This document shows positions 1 through 6,132 of a DNA stretch of 52,001 nucleotides, in pieces. The DNA is from an uncultured bacterium (GTDB lineage Bacteria > Verrucomicrobiota > Kiritimatiellia > CAIKKV01 > CAITUY01), in NCBI GenBank assembly GCA_903908715.1, contig CAIVSY010000032.1, positions 1 through 52,001 on the forward strand, in the 5' to 3' direction. Under the pieces are notes generated by a model. The model was not told the DNA's origin. It searched no databases and was given only the letters and a program-made list of their open reading frames with translations. A program made the position numbers and the translations under genes. The stretch's first letter is position 1, and every line of letters begins with the position of its first letter.

Positions 1-85
1 GGGGGCGTGGATTGAAACGATGCTGTGGGACGATGAGAACCCAACCGTCGTGCGTCGCCCCCCGCGCGGGGGCGTGGATTCCTAA
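1..85 (+). CRISPR. Leader-distal end of a type I-C CRISPR array
   Basis: Positions 1-18 are the last 18 bases of a repeat ending in GTGGATTGAAAC. A 35-nt spacer follows at 19-53, and a second repeat begins at 54 with GTCGCCCCCCGCGCGGGGGC. A 32-nt repeat of this sequence is typical of type I-C (Dvulg) systems. The second copy is intact for 27 nt, but its last five bases (81-85) are changed, which is the usual mark of the terminal repeat far from the leader. The array therefore reads on the plus strand, and its leader and cas genes should lie to the left, outside the window. Only one complete spacer is visible. Confidence 0.88.
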
Positions 86-173
86 ACGCATGTTTCAACC
101 AGCGGTTTGCGGATGGCGATTCCCTTGTCAGATTGTCGCTGCTTATTCTGCAGAGATGCGATATCACGCTTTC

Positions 174-215
174 TTGACCTACATCAAGGACAGGTGGGCG
201 GGTATTTCGTATTCT
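174..215 (+). promoter_or_regulatory. FNR-like operator and class II promoter
   Basis: TTGAC-CTAC-ATCAA at 174-187 matches the FNR consensus TTGAT-N4-ATCAA at nine of ten positions. A plausible -10 box, TATTCT, lies at 210-215 and predicts transcription from about 222. The centre of the operator (180.5) would then be at -41.5, the classical position for FNR/CRP activation. A purine-rich ribosome site (AGAGAGGA, about 226-233) follows just before the ATG at 243. Anaerobic activation of the ferredoxin and cupin genes is inferred. Confidence 0.55.
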
Positions 216-242
216 GGGCGCAGAAAGAGAGGAAATAGAACC

Positions 243-1094
243 ATGAAACGCAAAATCATCAAGATCGACGAAGCGAAATGCACCGGTTGCGGATTGTGCA
301 TTCCCAATTGCCCGGAAGGAGCGATCCAGATCATCGACGGAAAGGCGCGGCTGGTGAGCGACCTCATGTGCGACGGGCTCGGCGCCTGCCTGGGCCACTG
401 CCCCGAGAGCGCCATCACCATCGAGGAACGTGAAGCGGAAGCTTATGACGAGGCCAAGGTCATGGCGAATATCGTCAAGGCCGGCCCGAATACCATCAAG
501 GCCCACCTGGAGCACCTGCGCGACCACCAGCAGATGGAATACCTGGGCGCCGCACTGCGGTACCTGGAAGAACACGGGATCCCTAACCCGCTCGCACAGG
601 CCGGACATAAGCATCCTGCCGGCATGGGCCATGGCGGATGTCCAGGAAGCCGCGCCATGCAACTCAAGAATAAACCCGCCCAGGAGGAACCGCCCGCGAC
701 AGGAATACGGCCTTCCCAGTTGGGACATTGGCCGATCCAGTTGCACCTCATCGGCCCGCAGGCGCCGCATTACCAGGGCAGCGACCTCCTCCTGGCAGCG
801 GACTGCACCGCCTTCGCGCTGGGGGATTTCCACAAGGATTATCTCAAGGGCAAGACCCTCGCCATCGCCTGCCCCAAGCTCGATTCGGAGCAGGAAACCT
901 ATGTGGAAAAGATCCGCATGCTGATCGATGAGGCCAGGATCAATACGCTGACGGTAATGATCATGCAGGTTCCCTGCTGCGGCGGGCTCCTGCGGATCGC
1001 ACAGAAGGCCGCCACTGCGGCAAAGCGCAAGGTGCCGATCAAGTGTGTGGTCGTCGGGCTGGACGGCGGGATCCTGAAGGAGGAGTGGGTGTAG
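243..1094 (+). CDS. 4Fe-4S ferredoxin-type iron-sulfur protein
   Basis: This is a 283-residue cytoplasmic protein. The N-terminal ferredoxin domain has one canonical cluster motif (CTGCGLCIPNC, Cys13, 16, 19, 23). The second motif has only three cysteines (CDGLGACLGHCP, Cys43, 49, 53), because Leu stands where the second Cys of CX2C would be. A His-rich linker follows, then a C-terminal domain of about 130 residues with further cysteines in AADCTAF, ACPKLD and VPCCGG. The open frame continues upstream into the CRISPR array, but ATG 243 is chosen because a ribosome site lies just before it and the conserved domain starts there. Electron transfer in anaerobic metabolism is likely; the partner is unknown. 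The cupin gene follows 97 nt downstream. Confidence 0.85.
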   Translation: MKRKIIKIDEAKCTGCGLCIPNCPEGAIQIIDGKARLVSDLMCDGLGACLGHCPESAITIEEREAEAYDEAKVMANIVKAGPNTIKAHLEHLRDHQQMEYLGAALRYLEEHGIPNPLAQAGHKHPAGMGHGGCPGSRAMQLKNKPAQEEPPATGIRPSQLGHWPIQLHLIGPQAPHYQGSDLLLAADCTAFALGDFHKDYLKGKTLAIACPKLDSEQETYVEKIRMLIDEARINTLTVMIMQVPCCGGLLRIAQKAATAAKRKVPIKCVVVGLDGGILKEEWV

Positions 1095-1191
1095 GGGGGG
1101 GAGGGGAAAGGGGTAAGAGCGAAGGGATAATGGTTGATGGGGGGGGAAGAAGCGAAGAATGGTTAATGGATAATGAGTGGAGGAATAAATC

Positions 1192-1518
1192 ATGAGCAAT
1201 CTCGATGAATACAAAGGCAAGGTATTGAGCCTGGCGGGCGGTGTGGAAGTGGCGGCGGGGGCGGTTGTCAGCAAGACGATTCTGGACAAGAAGACCGGGA
1301 CGCTGACGTTATTCGCGTTCGACAAGGGCCAGGGGTTGAGTGAGCATACTTCGCCGTATGATGCCACGGTGCAGATCGTTGAGGGCGAGGCGGAACTGGT
1401 GGTGGGCGGGAAGCCCAACCGGGTAAAGGCGGGAGAGCTCTTCATCATGCCGGCCAATGTGCCGCACTCCGTACGGGCGGTGGAGCGGTTCAAGATGCTG
1501 TTGATCATGATCCGGTAG
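1192..1518 (+). CDS. Small cupin-domain protein
   Basis: This 108-residue single-domain protein has a typical cupin second half, GEAELVVGGK followed by FIMPANVPHSV, where His is the usual metal ligand. The first cupin motif is EHTSPYDATVQIVEGE, which has one His instead of the usual HXH, so metal binding may be altered. A strong ribosome site (GGAGGAATAA) precedes ATG 1192. The 97-nt gap from the ferredoxin gene is purine-rich and contains degenerate repeats of AATGGTTAATGG. Co-transcription with the ferredoxin gene from the FNR-like promoter is likely. The substrate is not recognisable. The last 43 bases of the gene, stop codon included, lie within a 45-bp sequence that recurs about 350 bp downstream. 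Confidence 0.85.
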   Translation: MSNLDEYKGKVLSLAGGVEVAAGAVVSKTILDKKTGTLTLFAFDKGQGLSEHTSPYDATVQIVEGEAELVVGGKPNRVKAGELFIMPANVPHSVRAVERFKMLLIMIR

Positions 1519-1876
1519 CTGGGGGGTCGGGCTTGGGGAAATCGTTGGGCGTTTGGTGCGCCTTGGGCGGGGCGATTTTGCCCCACTCGCTGCGTTACCG
1601 GAAGCGGCGCGTACTTGAGTACAGCGCCGCCTCCGGCGCCTTGCGCCTGGGGCAAACTGGCCCCGCCCAATCCGCAGTCCTCCCGTTGGCCGGACAGCCA
1701 AACGCCCAACGGGTTTGCCCTTCGTGTCGCATGGCACGAAGGATGGAGTGGGACAGGGTGTTGTTCGTCTGGTTTATGGAGGCGTTGCCAGCGGGTGCCC
1801 AAGGAGTGTCCGGAAACAGGGAATCGTTGCAGGCGGTGGAGCGGTTCAAGATGCTGTTGATCATGATCCGGTAGCT
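1476..1876 (+). repeat. 45-bp exact direct repeat of the cupin 3' end (1476-1520 and 1832-1876)
   Basis: Positions 1476-1520 cover the last 14 codons and stop of the cupin gene plus two bases. They recur without a mismatch at 1832-1876. The 311 bp between the copies carry a nested palindrome and no convincing gene. The second copy is an isolated gene fragment. This looks like a partial duplication linked to insertion of the palindromic sequence. Confidence 0.9.
1543..1742. repeat. Nested palindromic (REP/MITE-like) element
   Basis: Several inverted repeats are nested here. Outer arms CGTTGGGCGTTTGG (1543-1556) and CCAAACGCCCAACG (1698-1711) are perfectly complementary. Within them, 1563-1585 pairs with 1648-1670 at 21 of 23 positions, and the centre 1604-1630 is a hairpin with arms GCGGCGC and GCGCCGC. 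A separate hairpin, CCTTCGTG / CACGAAGG, follows at 1719-1742. An RNA copy would form one long cruciform. No transposase is present, so the element would be non-autonomous if it is mobile. Confidence 0.75.
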
Positions 1877-1944
1877 CACCGTTCCTGACGGCGCGGAGCA
1901 TGTTCTTGATGTTCGCCATGGAAAGGCGTACATTCACCCTCTCC

Positions 1945-3516
1945 ATGGTTAAACGACTGATTCAGAAGATCCGGCATCATATCAAGCGGCTGAGCGGGAA
2001 ACCCTCTGTCGAGCCGTCCCATACGGCCGCCCACCCGGCGCGGCCGGTGGCTGTCAAGACAACGGGCCCGGCCCGGGATCGGCTCGCGCAACGGGCTGCG
2101 GCGCCTGCGAGGGCGCCGGGCCGGGAACCACGGCATGCGGTGGCGAGTCTGCCCCGCCGGCCGCCGACCGGGAAAACCGCGGCGGAACGGCATGCGGTCT
2201 GGTCCCCTTCCGATTACGTTGTTCCACCGGCGGAAGGCAAGAAGCGATTCGTGGATCTTTCGCTGCCCGGCGAGATCCTGCATGCGGTGGCAGACCTGGA
2301 GTTCCAGTATTGTACGCACGTGCAGGCCCTGGCCATTCCTCCCTCACTCGAAGGGCGGGATGTTGCCGGGAAGGCGCAGACGGGCACGGGCAAGACGGCG
2401 GCGTTCCTGATTGCCATCTTCACGCACTTCCTGCGAAATCCCCGTAAGGCGCCCCCCCGTCACGGCGCGCCGCGCGCCTTGATTCTTGCGCCAACCCGTG
2501 AGTTGGCCATCCAGATCGAGAAGGATGCCCTTGCGCTGGGCAAGTACATCCCGTTCAACGTGATGGCCGTATATGGCGGGATGGATTACGGCAAGCAGCA
2601 ATCGGAACTGAAGGCCGCCAGTCCCGACATCCTGGTGGCGACTCCCGGCCGTCTTCTGGACTTCCGGCGCGGCGGCGTGGTGGAGTTGCGGCATGTGGAA
2701 GTTCTGGTGATTGACGAGGCCGACCGTATGCTCGACATGGGGTTCATTCCCGATGTCCGCACGATTGTCTATTCCACGCCGCCGAGGGAGGCGCGCCAGA
2801 CACTGCTGTTCAGCGCGACATTGTCGGAGGACATCCTGAGGCTGGCATCCCGGTGGATGAAGGAACCGGTGATGATTGAAGTCGAGCCCGAGAAGGTGAC
2901 GGTCGACACGATCCGGCAGGTTGTCTACACGGTGTCTTCGCAGAAGAAGTTCGCGTTGTTCTACAACCTGCTCCAGAGGGACAACCCTGACCGCCTGCTG
3001 ATGTTCTGCAACCGGCGGGACGAGACCGAGCGGGTGATGGACAAGATGGGGCGTTATGGGATCAAGGCCGAGATGTTGTCCGGCGCGGTGCCGCAGAAGA
3101 AGCGGCTTCACGTGCTGGAGGCGTTCCGGTCGGGAGAGATCCGTGTGCTGGTGGCCACGGATGTCGCGGGGCGCGGTTTGCATGTGGACGGGATCACGCA
3201 TGTGATCAACTATGACATTCCCTTTGATGCGGAGGATTATGTGCACCGGATCGGTCGTACGGGCCGGGCGGGTGCAACGGGGGTGGCCTACACGTTTGCC
3301 TGCGAGAATGAAGCCTTCACGATGCCGGAGATCGAGAAATACATCGGGCGTTCGCTGGAGTATGAGAATCCGGAACCTGCCTTGCTCGAGTTGCCCGCAC
3401 CCCTGCATCCGGCGCCGGCGCAAAGGAGGGTCTCTTCCCATGCGGGGCCGCCTCGCGGTTCGCGCGGTCATTCGCCGTCCCGCGGTCATTTCGGGGGGCG
3501 GCGCGGCGCGCGCTAG
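1945..3516 (+). CDS. DEAD-box ATP-dependent RNA helicase, RhlB/RhlE-like
   Basis: This is a helicase of about 523 residues. After a basic, Pro/Ala-rich N-terminal extension of about 90 residues come the standard motifs in order: motif I AQTGTGKTAAF, Ia PTRELAIQ, Ib TPGRLLDF, motif II VIDEADRMLD, motif III FSATL, then motif V ATDVAGRGLHVDGI and motif VI HRIGRTGRAG. GRDVAGKAQTGTGKTAAF is close to the RhlB type. The C-terminal tail is basic and rich in Arg, Gly, Ser and Pro, as in RNA-binding tails. It probably unwinds structured RNA in ribosome assembly or mRNA decay. Start choice is uncertain: ATGs at 1900, 1918 and 1945 are in frame and none has a clear ribosome site. Confidence 0.9.
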   Translation: MVKRLIQKIRHHIKRLSGKPSVEPSHTAAHPARPVAVKTTGPARDRLAQRAAAPARAPGREPRHAVASLPRRPPTGKTAAERHAVWSPSDYVVPPAEGKKRFVDLSLPGEILHAVADLEFQYCTHVQALAIPPSLEGRDVAGKAQTGTGKTAAFLIAIFTHFLRNPRKAPPRHGAPRALILAPTRELAIQIEKDALALGKYIPFNVMAVYGGMDYGKQQSELKAASPDILVATPGRLLDFRRGGVVELRHVEVLVIDEADRMLDMGFIPDVRTIVYSTPPREARQTLLFSATLSEDILRLASRWMKEPVMIEVEPEKVTVDTIRQVVYTVSSQKKFALFYNLLQRDNPDRLLMFCNRRDETERVMDKMGRYGIKAEMLSGAVPQKKRLHVLEAFRSGEIRVLVATDVAGRGLHVDGITHVINYDIPFDAEDYVHRIGRTGRAGATGVAYTFACENEAFTMPEIEKYIGRSLEYENPEPALLELPAPLHPAPAQRRVSSHAGPPRGSRGHSPSRGHFGGRRGAR

Positions 3517-3583
3517 TCGCGCGCGTTTCTCTCTTGCGGGGTAAAAGGGTGTTCAGGCTTCGGGAGATTTTCCGGGAGCAGCC

Positions 3584-4696
3584 ATGAGGTACATCGAGGG
3601 GTTCAGGAATCCGGAGGTTGCCGGCGCCATCCGCCGAAGGATCGACGATCTGGCCGCCGGGCTTGCCGGTGAAGGCCGGGTCGTGAACGTCATGGAAGTG
3701 TGTGGTTCGCACACGATGGCGATTGCCCGGTACGGGATCCGGGATATCCTGCCGCCCGGCCTTTCCCTGATCAGCGGTCCGGGCTGCCCTGTCTGCGTAA
3801 CGCCCTCCGGCTACATCGATGCCGCGATGACCCTTGCGGAGCGTGGCGCCATGGTGGTGACGTTCGGGGACATGCTGCCCGTGCCGGGTTCCTCCGCCAC
3901 ACTGGCTGAATGCCGGGCGCGCGGTGCGGCGGTGGAGGTCGGCTACAGTCCGATGTGCGCCGTGGACCTTGCCAGGGCGCATCCCGATCGGGAAGTAGTG
4001 TTCCTTGCCATCGGCTTTGAGACCACGATCGCGCCGGTGCTGTGCCTGCTGGAGGAGGCGCAGCGGCGCGGCTTGAAGAACCTTTCGCTCCTGACGGCAT
4101 TCAAGCTTGTGCCTCCCGCGCTGCATGCGCTGCTGGGTGACCCGTCGGTGCGGATTGACGCATTCCTCTGCCCCGCGCATGTCAGCGCCATCATCGGGGC
4201 TGAGGCCTATCGGCCGTTTGCCGGGCGCTACCGTGTCCCCTGCGTGATTGCGGGTTTCGAGCCGCTGGACATCCTGTACGGGCTGCAGGGGATCCTGGAG
4301 CAGATTGGCCGTGGGGAGGCGCGGGTGGACAACGAGTATGCGCGGGTGGTGACGCCGGAAGGCAACCGCACGGCGCAGGCCCTGATGCGGAAATACCTGC
4401 AGCCCGTCGACGCGGTGTGGCGCGGGATAGGAGTCATTCCCGTCAGCGGCCTGGGGTTGCGCGAAGAGTATGCGGTCTATGATGCCGGGCCTCGTTTCGG
4501 TCTCCGGATCGAGGCGGGGAGCGAGAATCCCGCATGCTCGTGTGGCGAGGTCTTGAAAGGCAAGATCCGGCCGCCGGACTGCCCGCTGTTCGGAACGGCT
4601 TGCACGCCTGACCATGCGGTGGGACCGTGCATGGTCAGTTCCGAGGGGACCTGTTCGGCGTATTTCAAATATGTGAGCGTGAAAGGGAAGGCGTGA
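3584..4696 (+). CDS. hypD: Hydrogenase maturation protein HypD
   Basis: This 370-residue protein matches HypD over its full length. It acts with HypC as the scaffold on which the Fe(CN)2CO group of [NiFe] hydrogenase is built. Visible signatures are CGSHT (substrate-site Cys), GPGCPVCVTP, FGDMLPVPGS, GFETT and GFEPLDIL. The C-terminal cysteine cluster, CSCGEVLKGKIRPPDCP then CSAYFKY, holds the [4Fe-4S] cluster. A ribosome site GGGAGCAGCC precedes ATG 3584. The stop overlaps the GTG start of hypE by four bases, so the two are translationally coupled. hypC and hypF are not in the window. Confidence 0.97.
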   Translation: MRYIEGFRNPEVAGAIRRRIDDLAAGLAGEGRVVNVMEVCGSHTMAIARYGIRDILPPGLSLISGPGCPVCVTPSGYIDAAMTLAERGAMVVTFGDMLPVPGSSATLAECRARGAAVEVGYSPMCAVDLARAHPDREVVFLAIGFETTIAPVLCLLEEAQRRGLKNLSLLTAFKLVPPALHALLGDPSVRIDAFLCPAHVSAIIGAEAYRPFAGRYRVPCVIAGFEPLDILYGLQGILEQIGRGEARVDNEYARVVTPEGNRTAQALMRKYLQPVDAVWRGIGVIPVSGLGLREEYAVYDAGPRFGLRIEAGSENPACSCGEVLKGKIRPPDCPLFGTACTPDHAVGPCMVSSEGTCSAYFKYVSVKGKA

Positions 4697-5709
4697 AGAG
4701 CGACGACGCGTTGATTCAGCTCGGGCATGGCGGGGGCGGCTTGCTTTCCCGGGAATTGATCCGCACCGAAATCCTCAGCCGTTTCGGGGCCGCGGCCTTA
4801 CGCGGGCTGCCGGATGCCGCCACGCTGCCATGGGCGGGCGGGCGGAGCCTGGTGTTCACCACCGACGGCTACGTGGTCCAGCCGCTTGAATTTCCCGGCG
4901 GGAACATCGGGGATCTGGCGGTGCACGGGACGGTGAATGACATCGCGGTAAGCGGAGGTGTGCCGAGGTGGCTTTCCCTTTCGCTGATTCTGGAGGAAGG
5001 GCTTTCCCGCGCGGTACTGGGCCGGGTGCTGGATTCCGTCCGGCGCGCCGCGGACGCATGCGCGGTACAGGTGGTCACGGGTGACACCAAGGTGGTCGGG
5101 CGCGGGCAATGTGACGGCCTGTACGTGACCACGTCCGGGGTTGGCGAGTTGCTGGATGGTTTTTCCCTGGCAATCGAGAAGGTGCGTGCGGGGGACCGCG
5201 TGCTGGTCAGTGGTCCGCTGGGCGATCACGGGATGGCGGTACTGGCCGCTCGGCGGAACATTGCCATTCAGAACGGTCCCCGGAGCGATACAGCTCCGGT
5301 GCATCGGCTTGTGCTGGCCGTGCAGCCCATGGCGGGTCATGTCCGTTTCATGCGGGATCCCACGCGTGGCGGGCTGGCGGCGGTCTTGAACGAACTGGTG
5401 GAGGACCGGCCGGTCGGGATCCTGATCCGGGAAAGGCAAGTGCCCTTCTCTGCGGGGACGCGTGCGGTCGCCGAATTACTAGGGATCGATCCCTTGCAGG
5501 TGGCCTCCGAGGGGCGGATGATCCTGGTATGTGATCCTTGCGCGGCGGAGGGAATCCTGCGGGTCTGGCGCGGAATGCCCGAAGGGAGTCAGGCGGTCGA
5601 ACTGGGCGAGGTTACGGAGATGAGCGGGCGTGTGGTGCTGGAGACCTGTACGGGCGGCCGGCGCCTTGTGGATGTCCCGCGGGGTGAACTCCTGCCGAGG
5701 ATTTGCTGA
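4693..5709 (+). CDS. hypE: Hydrogenase maturation protein HypE
   Basis: HypE dehydrates the carbamoyl group on its C-terminal cysteine to thiocyanate and delivers cyanide to HypC/HypD. The 338-residue product starts with KSDDALIQLGHGGGG, the usual HypE opening. It carries a PurM/AIR-synthase-type ATP-binding fold (TVNDIAVSGG, VVTGDTKVV, DPTRGGLA) and ends exactly in PRIC, the conserved cyanide-carrying C-terminal Cys. GTG 4693 is chosen because it gives the family N-terminus and overlaps the hypD stop in a GTGA. An ATG at 4627 would add an atypical extension inside hypD. Confidence 0.97.
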   Translation: MKSDDALIQLGHGGGGLLSRELIRTEILSRFGAAALRGLPDAATLPWAGGRSLVFTTDGYVVQPLEFPGGNIGDLAVHGTVNDIAVSGGVPRWLSLSLILEEGLSRAVLGRVLDSVRRAADACAVQVVTGDTKVVGRGQCDGLYVTTSGVGELLDGFSLAIEKVRAGDRVLVSGPLGDHGMAVLAARRNIAIQNGPRSDTAPVHRLVLAVQPMAGHVRFMRDPTRGGLAAVLNELVEDRPVGILIRERQVPFSAGTRAVAELLGIDPLQVASEGRMILVCDPCAAEGILRVWRGMPEGSQAVELGEVTEMSGRVVLETCTGGRRLVDVPRGELLPRIC

Positions 5710-5716
5710 GTGCCGC

Positions 5717-6082
5717 ATGCATGAGCTTTCCATAGCGATGGCGCTGGTTGAGCAGATGGAGAAAGTGGCGCGTGAGCAGAAGGCGCGGGCGGTCCCGTCC
5801 GTGACGGTTGTGGTGGGGGCGTTGTCGGGTGTCGATGCCGAGGCGTTGGCCGGGGCCTTTCCGCTGGCGGCCGAAGGCACGGTGGCGCAGGGTGCGGAGC
5901 TGGTGATCACGCCGGCCTGTGCTTCGGTGCGGTGCCGTGCTTGCGGGCAGGTGACGACGCCCGAGCTGCCCTTCCTGCGTTGCGGCGGTTGCGGAGCCTC
6001 CGAGGTGGAGGTGGTTTCCGGGCGGGAGTTATATATCCAGGCCATGGATGTGGAGGTTGCGGGGGAGGCGGGTGGCGAGTAA
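5717..6082 (+). CDS. hypA: Hydrogenase nickel-insertion protein HypA
   Basis: HypA is the nickel chaperone that works with HypB to load nickel into the hydrogenase large subunit. The 121-residue product begins MHELSIA, which contains the Met-His-Glu nickel site. It also has the structural zinc motif CRACG...CGGCG with CX2C-X12-CX2C spacing. ATG 5717 is chosen because nickel binding needs the free MHE terminus. It lies 7 nt after the hypE stop. Confidence 0.96.
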   Translation: MHELSIAMALVEQMEKVAREQKARAVPSVTVVVGALSGVDAEALAGAFPLAAEGTVAQGAELVITPACASVRCRACGQVTTPELPFLRCGGCGASEVEVVSGRELYIQAMDVEVAGEAGGE

Positions 6083-6132
6083 TATGAAAGGGTGCGGGAA
6101 GGATACCTTCCTGCGTGTACGGGGGAACAGGG

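Noticed and set aside
12-242. N-terminal extension of the ferredoxin frame into the CRISPR array
   Set aside because: The frame is open only by chance across the repeat. The ribosome site and the conserved domain both point to ATG 243.
1533-1874. A 113-codon open frame between the cupin and helicase genes
   Set aside because: It is made of the palindromic element plus the duplicated cupin tail. It has no ribosome site and is open because of the GC-rich inverted repeats.
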